From the NCBI RefSeq assembly GCF_000765695.2, contig NZ_JRPB02000004.1:1-64000 (forward strand): a stretch of DNA of 64,000 nucleotides, read 5' to 3'. A model generated the notes under the pieces. The model made no database searches. It was given only the letters and a program-made list of their open reading frames with translations, and was not told the DNA's origin. Positions 24,612 through 34,551 of the stretch are shown here, in pieces (the first letter of the stretch is position 1; every line of letters starts with the position of its first letter). Source of the stretch: Helicobacter sp. MIT 11-5569 (lineage in GTDB: Bacteria; Campylobacterota; Campylobacteria; Campylobacterales; Helicobacteraceae). The position numbers were made by a program, and so were the translations under genes.

Positions 24612-26405
24612 ATGTGTGGCATCGTAGGTTATATTGGAAATAATGAAAAAAAATCTCTTTTACTTAGTGGCTTAAAAGAGTTAGAATATCGCGGTTATGA
24701 TTCTGCTGGAATCTCTGTTTTAGAAAATGGAGAATTGCATACTTTTAAGGCAGTAGGAAAGCTTATTAATTTGGAGCGTAAATGTGAGGGATTCCATTCT
24801 AGTGGTTTTGGTTTAGGGATTGGACATACGCGTTGGGCGACGCATGGAAAACCAACAGAAATTAACGCGCATCCACACATTGGACATTATAGCAATATCG
24901 TGCATAATGGAATTATTGAAAATTATCAAAGCATTAAGGAATCTTTACAAAAGCAAGGTTGTGTTTTTTCTTCTCAAACAGATACTGAAGTGATTGTGCA
25001 TCTTTTTGAATCTTACGTAACGCAAGGAAATGATCCATTTAGCGCGTTTAAAAAAACAATCTCTGATTTAAAAGGAGCGTATGCGATTTTGCTTATCACG
25101 CAAAAATCTCCAGATACAATTTTTTATGCCAAAAATGGTTCTCCGTTGATTATTGCGAGAAATACAAAGACAAAAGAAGTTTTTTTCGCATCTTCTGATG
25201 CGCCTTTGATTGGGCTTGCTAGTGAAGTTTGTTATTTAGAAGACGGAGAAGTCGGAAAAATGGATTTAGAAAGTTTTGCACGATTAAAAAATATTAAGCC
25301 TTTAAGTGGCGATAAACTCTCTGCGCAAAAAGATGGCTTTACTTTCTTTATGGAAAAAGAAATTTATGAACAACATAAAGTATTGCTTGAAACAATGATG
25401 GGGCGCGTTAGTGAAGAGGGATTCTGTCTTGATGAGTTAGAATCGCTAAATTTAGATTCTATCAATTCTCTTACACTTTGCGCATGTGGGACAAGCTATC
25501 ATGCAAGTTTAGCAGGAAGTTATCTCATTGAGCGCATTGCAAAGCTAAAAACAAAAGTAGAAATTGCAAGTGAATTCCGCTACAAAGAACCTATTTTGCA
25601 TAAAAATGAATTATTTGTTGTGATTTCTCAAAGTGGAGAAACAGCTGATACGCTTGAAGCTTTAAAGCTCGCTAAACAAAAAGGATTAACTGCGCTTGCA
25701 ATTTGTAATGTAGATAATAGCTCAATTGTTAGAGAAAGTGATTATTCTTTGCTAACGCGTGCGGGGATTGAAAAGGGTGTGGCAAGCACAAAGGCTTTTG
25801 CGACACAAGTTATGGTGTTGTGGATTTTAGCAAATTTTTTAGCGCAGAAACGTGGAATCCTAGATAAAGCTATGCTTAAAAACGAAGCAAACACAATGTT
25901 AGAAGCAAGTAAGGCTACACAAGTGGATAAAAAACTCCATGAACACATAAAACGTTTATCGCGCCGCTATTTACATGGACATGGATTCTTTTTTATTGGA
26001 CGCGATATTTTCTATCCTTTAGCATTAGAAGGGGCATTAAAATTAAAAGAAATTAGCTATTTGCATGCAGAAGGCTATCCTAGTGGAGAGATGAAGCATG
26101 GACCTATTGCTTTGGCGGACTTAGGGTTATTTTGCGTTACATTAATGCCACAAAATTTACTCTATGATAAAGTCAAAAGCAATGTAGAAGAGCTTAGCGC
26201 ACGTGATGCGATGATTTGTGCTTTAAGTGCTGAATATTACGAAGGTTGTGATGATTGGATTGCGATTCCAAGTGCAAAACATTATATGGTTGAATTTTTT
26301 TCAATGATGGTTGTGCTTCAAGTTTTTGCGCTTGAAGTTGCTGTGCGTTTAGGTAATGATGTGGATATGCCAAGAAATTTAGCAAAAAGTGTTACGGTTG
26401 AGTAA
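24612..26405 (+). CDS. glmS: Glucosamine-6-phosphate synthase
   Basis: Glutamine:fructose-6-phosphate amidotransferase, the first step of UDP-GlcNAc synthesis. The mature enzyme starts MCGIVGYIG, with Cys2 as glutaminase nucleophile after Met removal. The frame is open 50 codons upstream, but the catalytic Cys must be N-terminal, and GGAG sits 7 bases before ATG 24612, so that is the start (597 aa). Two SIS domains follow, with CGTSYHASLAGSY and SQSGETADT, and the end is DMPRNLAKSVTVE. No glmS ribozyme is visible upstream. glmM lies nearby on the other strand. Confidence 0.97.
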   Translation: MCGIVGYIGNNEKKSLLLSGLKELEYRGYDSAGISVLENGELHTFKAVGKLINLERKCEGFHSSGFGLGIGHTRWATHGKPTEINAHPHIGHYSNIVHNGIIENYQSIKESLQKQGCVFSSQTDTEVIVHLFESYVTQGNDPFSAFKKTISDLKGAYAILLITQKSPDTIFYAKNGSPLIIARNTKTKEVFFASSDAPLIGLASEVCYLEDGEVGKMDLESFARLKNIKPLSGDKLSAQKDGFTFFMEKEIYEQHKVLLETMMGRVSEEGFCLDELESLNLDSINSLTLCACGTSYHASLAGSYLIERIAKLKTKVEIASEFRYKEPILHKNELFVVISQSGETADTLEALKLAKQKGLTALAICNVDNSSIVRESDYSLLTRAGIEKGVASTKAFATQVMVLWILANFLAQKRGILDKAMLKNEANTMLEASKATQVDKKLHEHIKRLSRRYLHGHGFFFIGRDIFYPLALEGALKLKEISYLHAEGYPSGEMKHGPIALADLGLFCVTLMPQNLLYDKVKSNVEELSARDAMICALSAEYYEGCDDWIAIPSAKHYMVEFFSMMVVLQVFALEVAVRLGNDVDMPRNLAKSVTVE

Positions 26406-26439
26406 AGTTTATTATTTTTGATGAAGAAGTTAAAAATAA

Positions 26440-26515
26440 TGGTGGCCACGACTGGACTTGAACCAGCGACCACTACCATGTCAAGGTAGTGCTCTACCAA
26501 CTGAGCTACGCGACC
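26440..26515 (-). tRNA. tRNA-Val (GAC)
   Basis: A 76-nt cloverleaf on the minus strand. The acceptor GGTCGCG pairs with CGTGGCC, the D stem is GCTC/GAGC, the anticodon arm CTACC-TTGACAT-GGTAG gives anticodon GAC, the T arm contains TTCAAGT, and CCA is encoded. It lies downstream of lspA on the same strand and may share its transcript. Confidence 0.95.
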
Positions 26516-26557
26516 AAATATTTTTTTCAAACATTTTTTAAAGAAACGCGCATTCTA

Positions 26558-27046
26558 TCACGACACACTTTTATCTTTTCTTAAAAATACGCTAAAAAGA
26601 ACTAAGGCAACACCTATATTAATCATCACATCAGCAAAATTAAAAATTGCAAACTCAAATTTATAATGCCAAAAGATATAATCCACCACGCCACCATGTA
26701 TAAATCTATCTAAAATGTTTGAAATCCCTGCGCCAAAAATCACTCCAAGTGCAATATAATGCACTTTAATAATCTCTTTATGTTTCCAAAGATACACAAA
26801 GATTCCAACTAAAAGTAAAATTTGTAAGTATTTTAGCCATTCTTGCAAGAATGCAAACATTGAAAATGCAACGCCTTTGTTATAGACGAGCAATAGCGAA
26901 ATCACACTCCCTTCAAAAATCATATCGCCTTGCGTGTAGCCTTTAAATAAAAAATACCACTTAATTGCCTGATCGAGCATAAGCACAACACACAAAGAAG
27001 CAAAAAAGCCAATCCAGATTCTATTTTGCAAATCCTTTGTTAGCAA
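26558..27046 (-). CDS. lspA: Lipoprotein signal peptidase
   Basis: The inner-membrane aspartyl protease that cleaves prolipoproteins after lipid attachment. The 162-aa protein has four membrane helices and the family motifs [37 protein letters not shown] and [11 protein letters not shown], which supply the two catalytic Asp residues. It overlaps the end of glmM by seven bases, the same pairing as in H. pylori. Confidence 0.96.
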   Translation of the reverse strand: MLTKDLQNRIWIGFFASLCVVLMLDQAIKWYFLFKGYTQGDMIFEGSVISLLLVYNKGVAFSMFAFLQEWLKYLQILLLVGIFVYLWKHKEIIKVHYIALGVIFGAGISNILDRFIHGGVVDYIFWHYKFEFAIFNFADVMINIGVALVLFSVFLRKDKSVS

Positions 27047-28377
27047 ATTTTGCCCTTAAAATATGTTTCACATTCTTGCATTACCTTTTCTAATAATTTT
27101 TCATCTTTGCCTTCAAGTAGAATCCGCAGTTTATTTTCTGTGCCGCTATAACGGATTAAATGGCGGATATTGTGCGCTTCAATACTTTGTAAAAATGTTT
27201 GATAATTCTCTAGTGATTCCAAATTTGGTTTAGCATTAACAGAAAGATTTTTTAGAATCTGCGGATAAAGATTAAAGCAATTTAATGCCTTTGAAGCGGG
27301 TTTTTTGGATTTTAAAATATATGCCATTGTTTGCAGGGCACTTACTAATCCATCTCCTGTTTTTGCAAAATCGCTAAAAATAATATGCCCGCTTTGTTCC
27401 CCGCCAAAGTTTAAATTTTTTTCAAGCATTGCTTCAAGCACATATTTATCCCCAACATTAGAGCGCACAAGTGCGATTCCATGCGATTTTAAAAATTCTT
27501 CTAATGCGTAATTGCTCATAATTGTTGCAACAACAGCGTTATTTTTTAACATTTTAGATTCTTTAGCGGCTAAAGCTAGCACGCCAATGAGTTTATCACC
27601 ATGAATGACTTCCCCTTTTTCATCAACAACAACAAGTCTATCTGCATCGCCATCAAGCGCAAATCCAATATCTGCACGCACGCGGCGCACTTCTTCTTGT
27701 AACATCAGTGGTTGTGTTGCGCCACAATTTTCATTAATATTGAAGCCATTAGGTTCATCATTAATTACAAAAACTTCTGCTCCAAGCTCACTAAAAATTG
27801 TTGGTGCGACCTTATATGCAGCTCCATTTGCACAATCAAGCACAACGCGGATTCCATGCAAGGATAAATCTTTTGGGAAAGAATTTTTAATATGCACGAT
27901 ATAACGTCCTACAACATCATCAATTCTTTTAGATGAACCAATTTCTTTGCCTTTCTTTTGCGCTGCTTCAAGTGTATTGAAATCATTGTAAATCTTTTCA
28001 ATCACTTCTTCATCTTTTTCATCAATCTTATATCCACTGCGCCCAAAAAATTTGATTCCATTATCCATAAAAGGATTATGGCTGGCACTGACCATAATCC
28101 CGCCATCACAGCGCATATCTTCTGTGAGATAGGCGATTGCGGGTGTTGGCATAGGACCAATTTGTATGACTTCATACCCAGCTGCAGTTAGCCCGCTAAC
28201 AAGGGCATTTTCTAGCATATAACCACTGCGTCTTGTGTCTTTTCCTACTAAGATTCTATTTGTTTTTGTGTGTTCTCTGTAATAAATTCCTGCGGCAATT
28301 CCAAGTTTGAGTGCGCAAAATGCGTCTAACTTTACACCTGCTTCACCTCTTACGCCATCTGTTCCAAATAACTTCAT
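27040..28377 (-). CDS. glmM: Phosphoglucosamine mutase
   Basis: Converts glucosamine-6-phosphate to glucosamine-1-phosphate for cell-wall and LPS precursors. The 445-aa protein has the phosphoserine loop [16 protein letters not shown], the metal loop DGDADR, the sugar-binding [10 protein letters not shown] and the phosphate loop [11 protein letters not shown]. It is the former ureC of H. pylori and has lspA downstream and rpsT divergent, the same arrangement as in that species. Confidence 0.97.
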   Translation of the reverse strand: MKLFGTDGVRGEAGVKLDAFCALKLGIAAGIYYREHTKTNRILVGKDTRRSGYMLENALVSGLTAAGYEVIQIGPMPTPAIAYLTEDMRCDGGIMVSASHNPFMDNGIKFFGRSGYKIDEKDEEVIEKIYNDFNTLEAAQKKGKEIGSSKRIDDVVGRYIVHIKNSFPKDLSLHGIRVVLDCANGAAYKVAPTIFSELGAEVFVINDEPNGFNINENCGATQPLMLQEEVRRVRADIGFALDGDADRLVVVDEKGEVIHGDKLIGVLALAAKESKMLKNNAVVATIMSNYALEEFLKSHGIALVRSNVGDKYVLEAMLEKNLNFGGEQSGHIIFSDFAKTGDGLVSALQTMAYILKSKKPASKALNCFNLYPQILKNLSVNAKPNLESLENYQTFLQSIEAHNIRHLIRYSGTENKLRILLEGKDEKLLEKVMQECETYFKGKIC

Positions 28378-28415
28378 AATCGTGCCTTTTTATTTGCTTT
28401 TAATAAAATGTTAAA

Positions 28416-28421
28416 TAGAAT
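28416..28421 (+). promoter_or_regulatory. -10 box for rpsT
   Basis: TAGAAT in an AT-rich region about 37 bases before the rpsT ATG, in the divergent gap with glmM. No -35 box is evident. Confidence 0.35.
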
Positions 28422-28457
28422 TTTAGCTTAAATTTTTTACAAAAGGATTAACACCCT

Positions 28458-28733
28458 ATGGCAAATCATAAATCAGCAGAGAAACGTATTCGTCAGACAA
28501 AAAAGCGCACAGAGAGAAATCGCTACTACAAAACAAGAATTAAAAATATGACAAGAGCTTTAAAAGAAGCACTTGATGCAAAAGATTTAAACAAAGCTCA
28601 AGAAACAATGCAACAAATTAATCAAAATTTCCATAGCTATGTAAGCAAAGGAATCTTAACTAAAAATACTGCCGCTAGAAAGGTTAGCCGCTTAAATGCT
28701 TCTGTGAAAAAACTCGCCTTAGCAAACGCTTAA
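28458..28733 (+). CDS. rpsT: 30S ribosomal protein S20
   Basis: A small basic helical protein (91 aa) that binds 16S rRNA early in assembly. The start [20 protein letters not shown] and the segment [13 protein letters not shown] are typical of S20. prfA follows after 32 bases; the pair is also adjacent in H. pylori. A hairpin overlaps the stop codon. Confidence 0.97.
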   Translation: MANHKSAEKRIRQTKKRTERNRYYKTRIKNMTRALKEALDAKDLNKAQETMQQINQNFHSYVSKGILTKNTAARKVSRLNASVKKLALANA

Positions 28734-28745
28734 AATTAGCGTTTG
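28723..28745 (+). other. Intergenic hairpin between rpsT and prfA
   Basis: CAAACGC and GCGTTTG form a perfect 7-bp stem around a 9-base AT loop that contains the rpsT stop codon. No T run follows, so it is more likely an RNA-processing or stability element, or a site that limits readthrough into prfA, than a strong terminator. Confidence 0.4.
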
Positions 28746-28765
28746 TCCCTCTAAAAGCTCTTACA

Positions 28766-29836
28766 ATGTTAGCCTCCAAACTTCAGCCCTTTATTAAACG
28801 TTATGATGAGATTAGTGCATTGCTTGTCGATTCCAATATCTTAAATGATGTTAAGCGTATTGCAGAGCTTAGTAAAGAACAAAGCGACTTAGAAGAGCTT
28901 GTAGAAAAGGCGCGCAAATATCTCAATAATCTTCAAAGTATCGAAGAAAATAAGGCATTATTAGATGATAAAGAATTAGGTGATTTAGCAAAAGAAGAGA
29001 TTAAAGAAGCAGAATCCCAAAATGCAACTTTAGAATCAGAGATTAAAGTCTTATTGCTCCCAAAAGACCCTAATGATGATAAAAACATTTATTTAGAGTT
29101 ACGTGCAGGCACAGGAGGAGATGAAGCTGGAATCTTTGTTGGCGATTTATTTCGTGCTTATGTGCGCTATGCCGAACTAAAATCGTGGAAAGTAGAAATC
29201 ATTAGCTCAAGTGAAAATAGTGTTGGAGGTTACAAGGAAGTTATTGCGCTTGTGAAAGGAAAAGGTGCGTACTCGAGGTTAAAATACGAAGGTGGAACGC
29301 ATCGTGTGCAACGCGTGCCAGCTACGGAATCGCAAGGGCGTGTGCATACTTCGGCAATCACAGTTGCAATTATGCCCGAAGTCGATGATGTGGAAGTTAC
29401 TATTAATCCCAATGATTTAAAAGTTGAAGTATTCCGTGCTGGTGGGCATGGTGGGCAGTGTGTAAATACAACGGATTCCGCAGTTAGAATCACACATCTA
29501 CCAACGGGTATTAGCGTGTCTATGCAAGATGAAAAATCTCAACACAAAAACAAAGATAAAGCGATGAAAATCTTAAAAGCTAGAATCTACGAAGCAGAGC
29601 TAGAAGCGCAAATGGAGCAAAATGCGGAGGCTAGAAAATCTCAAGTAGGAAGCGGGGATAGAAGCGAGAGAATTCGCACTTATAATTATCCGCAAAACCG
29701 ATTAACAGACCATCGCGTTGGGCTTACACTTTATAGTTTAGAAGAAATTATGCTAAGTGGCAACTTGGATTCTGTAATTGACCCTATTGTGGCATATTTT
29801 CAAGCAGAAGCTTTGCAAAATAGCGGAATCGCATAA
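28766..29836 (+). CDS. prfA: Peptide chain release factor 1
   Basis: Recognises UAA and UAG and releases the finished peptide. The 356-aa protein has the catalytic GGQ motif within [18 protein letters not shown], the [10 protein letters not shown] segment, and the PAT stop-codon tripeptide in [13 protein letters not shown], which distinguishes RF1 from RF2. It is the second gene after rpsT. Confidence 0.97.
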   Translation: MLASKLQPFIKRYDEISALLVDSNILNDVKRIAELSKEQSDLEELVEKARKYLNNLQSIEENKALLDDKELGDLAKEEIKEAESQNATLESEIKVLLLPKDPNDDKNIYLELRAGTGGDEAGIFVGDLFRAYVRYAELKSWKVEIISSSENSVGGYKEVIALVKGKGAYSRLKYEGGTHRVQRVPATESQGRVHTSAITVAIMPEVDDVEVTINPNDLKVEVFRAGGHGGQCVNTTDSAVRITHLPTGISVSMQDEKSQHKNKDKAMKILKARIYEAELEAQMEQNAEARKSQVGSGDRSERIRTYNYPQNRLTDHRVGLTLYSLEEIMLSGNLDSVIDPIVAYFQAEALQNSGIA

Positions 29837-29879
29837 GGCTTTTTAGCGGTCTTTTAAGCTCCTTTTTACCTAAAAAAGC

Positions 29880-29885
29880 TATAAT
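29880..29885 (+). promoter_or_regulatory. -10 box for tRNA-Ser
   Basis: A perfect TATAAT 15 bases before the tRNA 5' end. It implies a transcript with a very short leader. Confidence 0.5.
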
Positions 29886-29900
29886 TACAACTCTTTTTTT

Positions 29901-29991
29901 GGACAGATGGGTGAGTTGGCTGAAACCACATCCCTGCTAAGGATGCGTAGTCGCAAGATTACCGAGAGTTCGAATCTCTCTCTGTCCGCCA
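29901..29991 (+). tRNA. tRNA-Ser (GCT)
   Basis: A 91-nt class II tRNA. GGACAGA pairs with TCTGTCC, the anticodon arm CATCC-CTGCTAA-GGATG gives anticodon GCT, there is a long variable arm, the T loop is TTCGAAT, and CCA is encoded. The 129 bases between it and pdxJ hold nothing I recognise. Confidence 0.95.
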
Positions 29992-30120
29992 CTCTTTTAA
30001 TTTTCCAAGTCTTTAGATTTCTTTTTAAGTTTTAAAATCTATTTAATTCAAGATTCTTTTTTTGCATTTTTAAAGCATTAAATCATAGTAGTGTTTTAAA
30101 TGTAGTAATAGTTTAGAAGC

Positions 30121-30906
30121 CTAGCTAGACTTTATTAAGGCAACCATATCTTTGATTGCCGATTCTAAACCAGTAAAAATTGAGCGGGCAATAATACTTT
30201 GTCCAATGTTTAATTCCATAACTTCAGGAATTGCTAAAATGGGTGCTAGGTTATGATAGTTTAATCCATGTCCTGCGGCAACTTCAAGTCCTAGCCATTT
30301 TGCTTCTTTAGCACCATCTTGCAAACTTGCAATGGAATCTTGTAAATGTGTTTTTAATGTGGAGCGTGGAAGATTTAGAGATTCTATAACATGATGTGAG
30401 CGAGAGAGGTTAGAATTTAGCATTGCATATAAATTTGCATAAGCACCTGTGTGAAGCTCAACCATTTGTGCGCCAACTTCCTTAGAAGCGCAAATTTGGT
30501 CAATTTGTGTGTCGATGAAGAGAGAAACTTCTATACAATTTTGTTTTAAAGCTTGTGTGATTTCAGCAATTCTGTCAAAATGTTGCACCACATCAAGCCC
30601 ACCTTCTGTTGTAACTTCTTGACGATTTTCTGGAACAAGCGTGATACGATTAGGGGAGAGTTTTAAAATCGAGTCAATAATATTAGGATTAATTGAGCAT
30701 TCAATATTTAAAGGCAACGCAGAGGATTCTAGAATTCTTATTACATCGCTATCGTGTATGTGGCGGCGGTCTTCGCGCAAATGGATAGTGATTTGGTCTG
30801 CGCCTGCTCTTTTTGCAATAAAAACTGCTTCTAAAGGGTCTGGGTCGTTGATTTTTCTTGCTTCACGCAAGGTTGCAATATGGTCAATATTTACTCCAAG
30901 TAGCAT
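30121..30906 (-). CDS. pdxJ: Pyridoxine 5'-phosphate synthase
   Basis: Condenses 1-deoxyxylulose-5-phosphate with the PdxA product to form vitamin B6 phosphate. The 261-aa TIM barrel has the family start LGVNIDHIATLREARKI, then ITIHLREDRRHI, VELHTGAYAN and the phosphate-binding end LNIGQSIIARSIF. In H. pylori it sits next to pdxA; here it is alone, divergent from an exonuclease gene. Confidence 0.96.
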   Translation of the reverse strand: MLLGVNIDHIATLREARKINDPDPLEAVFIAKRAGADQITIHLREDRRHIHDSDVIRILESSALPLNIECSINPNIIDSILKLSPNRITLVPENRQEVTTEGGLDVVQHFDRIAEITQALKQNCIEVSLFIDTQIDQICASKEVGAQMVELHTGAYANLYAMLNSNLSRSHHVIESLNLPRSTLKTHLQDSIASLQDGAKEAKWLGLEVAAGHGLNYHNLAPILAIPEVMELNIGQSIIARSIFTGLESAIKDMVALIKSS

Positions 30907-30992
30907 TATTAAGCCTTCTGTTTAAATCAATTTGGATTCTAACTAAAATTACTTTAAAATATGCAAGTGAAATTCATTTTAGGAGAATGCTT

Positions 30993-31841
30993 TTGGTAAT
31001 GGTGTTTGATTGTGAGACGATTTTAGATGTGGATTTGCTCAAACAAGGTTTTAGGAAGGAATTTTTAGAGCGCAATGTTGATGTGGGTGTATGCACGGAT
31101 TTAGAGCTTAGTCAAAAGGCTATGGAAATACAAAAAGAGCAAAGCGGGACTGCATTTTTGCCAATTTGTTATCATCAAGTTGTGAGTATTGCTGCAGTAT
31201 TTTGTGATGAGTATGGAAATTTTAATAAAGTGGGAAATTTTAAGGCAGTAGGGGATTCTAAAAAGGAGAGAGAAAGAAGTTTAATTCAAGCATTTTTGGA
31301 TTATATTAACAAAAAGCAACCTAAGCTTGTAAGCTACAATGGAAGAGGATTCGATATACCAATGTTACTTTTGCGCGCAATGCAGTATCGCTTAAGTGCA
31401 AGTGCGTATTTTGAAGAAAACAATCCACAATTTAATAAAAATAAATGGGAGAATTATCGTCAAAGATATTGTGAGCGATTCCATTTAGATTTATTAGAAG
31501 CTTTGGGAAATTATGGAGCAGTACGGAATCTCAAACTTGATGTGCTTGCAAATTTAGTAGGATTTCCGGGCAAATATAATACCAGTGGTGATATGGTGCT
31601 AGATATGTATTATGCGGGGAATTTAGAGCAGATTGATACGTATTGTCAAAGTGATGTGCTAAATACTTATGGATTGTATTTAAATTATGAAATTTTAAAA
31701 GGAAACTTAAGTGTGCAAGATTATATAATGATTTTGGAGCAGTGGCGTGAGAAATTGCCGAAAGACAAGGAATATTATTCTGTGTTTTTTGATACAATTA
31801 GCGCGCAAATAAATCACTATAAGGATTCCAATGCTTTCTAA
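30993..31841 (+). CDS. DEDDy-type 3'-5' exonuclease (PolB exonuclease-like)
   Basis: A predicted nuclease of the PolB-related exonuclease group (PF10108). The Exo motifs are VFDCET near the N-terminus, YNGRGFDIPML in the middle, and YCQSD (YxxxD) near the C-terminus, giving the four acidic metal ligands. The frame is open far upstream (30858), but homology begins at VMVFDCET. AGGAG at 30981-30985 fits TTG 30993 best; ATG 30999 is the alternative. Its end overlaps the next gene by 11 bases. The role is probably DNA repair or proofreading, not proven. Confidence 0.75.
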   Translation: MVMVFDCETILDVDLLKQGFRKEFLERNVDVGVCTDLELSQKAMEIQKEQSGTAFLPICYHQVVSIAAVFCDEYGNFNKVGNFKAVGDSKKERERSLIQAFLDYINKKQPKLVSYNGRGFDIPMLLLRAMQYRLSASAYFEENNPQFNKNKWENYRQRYCERFHLDLLEALGNYGAVRNLKLDVLANLVGFPGKYNTSGDMVLDMYYAGNLEQIDTYCQSDVLNTYGLYLNYEILKGNLSVQDYIMILEQWREKLPKDKEYYSVFFDTISAQINHYKDSNAF

Positions 31842-32736
31842 AGAAATTATGCAATTTAGTGAAATGCGCTACGAGATTAGAGCCTATTTATGTTTTTTAC
31901 TTCAACGTAATATTAGAAATAATTTGCCTCATATTGAGTTAAATAAAATTATTGATGGATTACAGAAAATTGAGCGTGAAGTTAGGGTCTTTGAGTTACT
32001 CTATGTTTTAGATGCGAGTGGGAGTTTGGTTTTAGATGGAATCTCTAGGGATTCTAAAATAGAATGTAAAAAAGGAGAAAATCACAACGATAGAGCGTAT
32101 TTTTATCGTGCAATAAAAGAGAAAAAATGTATTTTAACAGACCCTTATCCTTCGCTTGCTAGTGGAAATTTAGTCGTAACTGTTTCTTATCCACTATATA
32201 ATGATAAGGGCAAGCTTATGTATGTAGTGTGTATGGATATTCCTTTAGAGCAAACTTGTTTGCTAGTGCGACCAACACCCTTGTTTGGATTCCTTTCTAG
32301 TTTTGGTAAAGCTGTGTATTTTATAATGTCTTTGGCATTATTTTTGGTTAGCACACTATTGTTTGTAAAAGGTGGGATTAGTATGTGGGACGGGCTTTCT
32401 CGGTTTAATAGCTTAGATATTAAAGATGTGTTTGAAGCCACTATTCTTATTACGCTATCTCTAGCAATCTTTGATTTAGTGCGTGCGATTTTTGAAGAAG
32501 AAGTGCTAGGAAGGCAAAAGTCTCAAGATTCTAAAATGGTGCATAAAACAATGACACGCTTTTTGGGTTCTATTGTAATTGCACTAGCGATTGAAGCTTT
32601 GATGTTGGTGTTTAAATTTACCATTATTGAACCTGAAAAATTAATCTATGCAGTGTATTTAATCGGTGCTGTAACGTGTTTGCTTATTGGACTTGCAGTA
32701 TATATGCGCTTTACAGCAAAGTTTAAGAGGGATTAA
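31831..32736 (+). CDS. Membrane protein with PDC-type sensor domain
   Basis: A 301-aa protein with a domain resembling the PDC/Cache fold of chemoreceptors (DRAYFYRAIKEKKCILTDPYP, then VTVSYPLYNDKGKLMYVVCM), followed by four predicted membrane helices (about residues 165-183, 205-226, 247-264 and 274-295). There is no kinase, HAMP or methyl-accepting domain, so how it would signal is unclear. The stop overlaps the hisH start (TAATG), so translation is coupled, perhaps by chance of operon packing. Confidence 0.65.
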   Translation: MLSKEIMQFSEMRYEIRAYLCFLLQRNIRNNLPHIELNKIIDGLQKIEREVRVFELLYVLDASGSLVLDGISRDSKIECKKGENHNDRAYFYRAIKEKKCILTDPYPSLASGNLVVTVSYPLYNDKGKLMYVVCMDIPLEQTCLLVRPTPLFGFLSSFGKAVYFIMSLALFLVSTLLFVKGGISMWDGLSRFNSLDIKDVFEATILITLSLAIFDLVRAIFEEEVLGRQKSQDSKMVHKTMTRFLGSIVIALAIEALMLVFKFTIIEPEKLIYAVYLIGAVTCLLIGLAVYMRFTAKFKRD

Positions 32737-33338
32737 TGCTGGGCATTGTGAATTATAGGATTGGAAATCTTGCAAGTGTGCGAAATGCAATGGCAAGCTT
32801 AGGAGAAGAAGTAGTTATTGAAGAAAATCCACAGAATCTTAAAAAATATGATCGTTTGATTTTGCCCGGTGTTGGTGCATTTGGAGATGCAACGGAACAT
32901 TTGGCTGTATCTGGTATGCAAGAAGCTGTGCTAGAGTTTGCCAAAAGCGGAAAGCCTTTGCTTGGAATTTGTCTAGGAATGCAACTGCTTTTTAATAAAA
33001 GTTATGAGTTTGGAGAACATTTTGGGCTTGGATTATTAGAAGGAGAGGTGGTGCGATTCTCCTTAGAAGATAAAACAATGAAGATTCCACATATGGGCTG
33101 GAATTTGGTGCATAAAAATAAAGAATCTCCGCTATTGCAAGGGTTGGATTCTGCATTTTATTTGTATTTTGTGCATAGTTTTTATGTAAAAAATTTAGAA
33201 AATGCAGCCGGTGTTAGCAATTATGGAGTGAATTTTGCTTCTATTGTGCAAAAAGATAATATTTTTGGAATCCAACCCCACCCAGAAAAATCACATAATG
33301 TTGGGCTTAGGATTCTTGAAAATTTCATTAACTTATAA
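32736..33338 (+). CDS. hisH: Imidazole glycerol phosphate synthase subunit HisH
   Basis: Glutaminase subunit that feeds ammonia to HisF in histidine synthesis. The 200-aa class I amidotransferase has the nucleophile motif [10 protein letters not shown] (Cys) and the His-Glu pair in [10 protein letters not shown]. hisA follows nine bases on. H. pylori lacks histidine synthesis, so this supports an enterohepatic Helicobacter or a relative. No hisF lies in the window. Confidence 0.95.
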   Translation: MLGIVNYRIGNLASVRNAMASLGEEVVIEENPQNLKKYDRLILPGVGAFGDATEHLAVSGMQEAVLEFAKSGKPLLGICLGMQLLFNKSYEFGEHFGLGLLEGEVVRFSLEDKTMKIPHMGWNLVHKNKESPLLQGLDSAFYLYFVHSFYVKNLENAAGVSNYGVNFASIVQKDNIFGIQPHPEKSHNVGLRILENFINL

Positions 33339-33346
33339 GGAGAGAT

Positions 33347-34057
33347 ATGCAGATTATTCCAGCAATTGATTTAAAAGAAGGTTGCGCAGTGCGTCTTAGT
33401 CAAGGTTTGATGGAGAGTGCAAAGGTTTATGCAGAGAATCCTTTGGAATTAGCAAAGCATTTTGAAGAGATTGGAGCAAAGTATTTGCATATTGTGGATT
33501 TAGATGGTGCATTTGCAGGAGAGCCAAAAAATCGTGCAGTGATTGCGCAAATTTGCAAAGAATCTAAGCTTAAAATTGAAGTTGGAGGTGGAATCCGCAA
33601 TGAAGAGACGATTCAGCATTATGAAGATTTAGGAGTTGAGCGTGTAATTTTGGGTTCTATTGCTTTGAAGAATCCTGACTTTGCATTAAAAATGGCAGAA
33701 AAATATGCAATTGTGATTGGAATTGATGCAAAAGACGGAAAAGTCGCAACAGAAGGTTGGGCTAAGAGTGGAAATGTTTTAGCATGGGAGTTTGCAGAGC
33801 TTTTTAAAGGAAGCAAAGTCAAAGCGATTATTTGCACAGATATTGCACGCGATGGAATGTTAAATGGTTTAAATATTGATTTTACAAAAAAAATTCAAGA
33901 AAAAAGTGCAATTTTTACAATCGCAAGTGGCGGATTATCAAGCCTGCAAGACTTTGCAGGGTTAGAAAATGCGGGTATTAATGGTGTAATTGTGGGTAAA
34001 GCTTTTTATGAAGGTAAGATTAACTTGCAAGAAATTTTTAGGAAATTTGAAGATTAG
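33347..34057 (+). CDS. hisA: Phosphoribosylformimino-AICAR ribotide isomerase
   Basis: An Amadori isomerase of the histidine pathway. The 236-aa TIM barrel starts [18 protein letters not shown] and has VGGGIR and [14 protein letters not shown] phosphate loops. The catalytic Asp pair lies in PAIDL and [11 protein letters not shown]. It sits directly after hisH with AGGAGA before the ATG. No other his genes are in this window. Confidence 0.94.
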   Translation: MQIIPAIDLKEGCAVRLSQGLMESAKVYAENPLELAKHFEEIGAKYLHIVDLDGAFAGEPKNRAVIAQICKESKLKIEVGGGIRNEETIQHYEDLGVERVILGSIALKNPDFALKMAEKYAIVIGIDAKDGKVATEGWAKSGNVLAWEFAELFKGSKVKAIICTDIARDGMLNGLNIDFTKKIQEKSAIFTIASGGLSSLQDFAGLENAGINGVIVGKAFYEGKINLQEIFRKFED

Positions 34058-34174
34058 CACACATAAATCTATGGAATTTTATTTTTTTCTATAAGAAATT
34101 GTGTTATTATACTTAGTTATTTTTTCTAAATAGAGTTTTATTAATTAGAAGTTTTAATTTTTAAGGAGTTAGCT

Positions 34175-34549
34175 TTGAAAATGGTTGTTGTTGATGATAG
34201 CTCTACAATGCGTAGAATTATCAAGAATACCTTGGCAAGACTTGGTTATGAAGATATTTTAGAAGGCGAAAATGGTGTTGAGGGTTGGGAGAAAATGAAT
34301 GCTAATCCTGATGTTAAAGTTCTGATTACAGATTGGAATATGCCTGAAATGAATGGTTTAGATTTGGTTAAAAAAGTGCGTGCTGATGAGCGTTTCAAAG
34401 ATATCCCCATTATTATGGTTACGACAGAGGGTGGAAAAGCTGAAGTTATCACTGCATTAAAAGCTGGAGTTAATAACTATATTGTTAAGCCTTTTACTCC
34501 TCAAGTTTTAAAAGAAAAATTAGAAGTTGTTTTGGGCGTAAATGACTAA
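34175..34549 (+). CDS. cheY: Chemotaxis response regulator CheY
   Basis: A single-domain receiver (124 aa) that, when phosphorylated, binds the flagellar switch. Asp7 and Asp8, phospho-acceptor Asp53 (in TDWNMPEMNG), Thr83 and Lys105 (VKPF) are all present. The start is TTG, with AAGGAG six bases before it; the ATG two codons on is too far away, and the MK start matches H. pylori CheY1 as I recall. A TATACT-like box lies about 60 bases upstream. prmA follows after two bases. Confidence 0.96.
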   Translation: MKMVVVDDSSTMRRIIKNTLARLGYEDILEGENGVEGWEKMNANPDVKVLITDWNMPEMNGLDLVKKVRADERFKDIPIIMVTTEGGKAEVITALKAGVNNYIVKPFTPQVLKEKLEVVLGVND

Positions 34550-34551
34550 AA

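Noticed and set aside
30858-30992. Upstream part of the exonuclease frame
   Set aside because: It overlaps the divergent pdxJ start and its promoter region and adds 45 residues with no family similarity.
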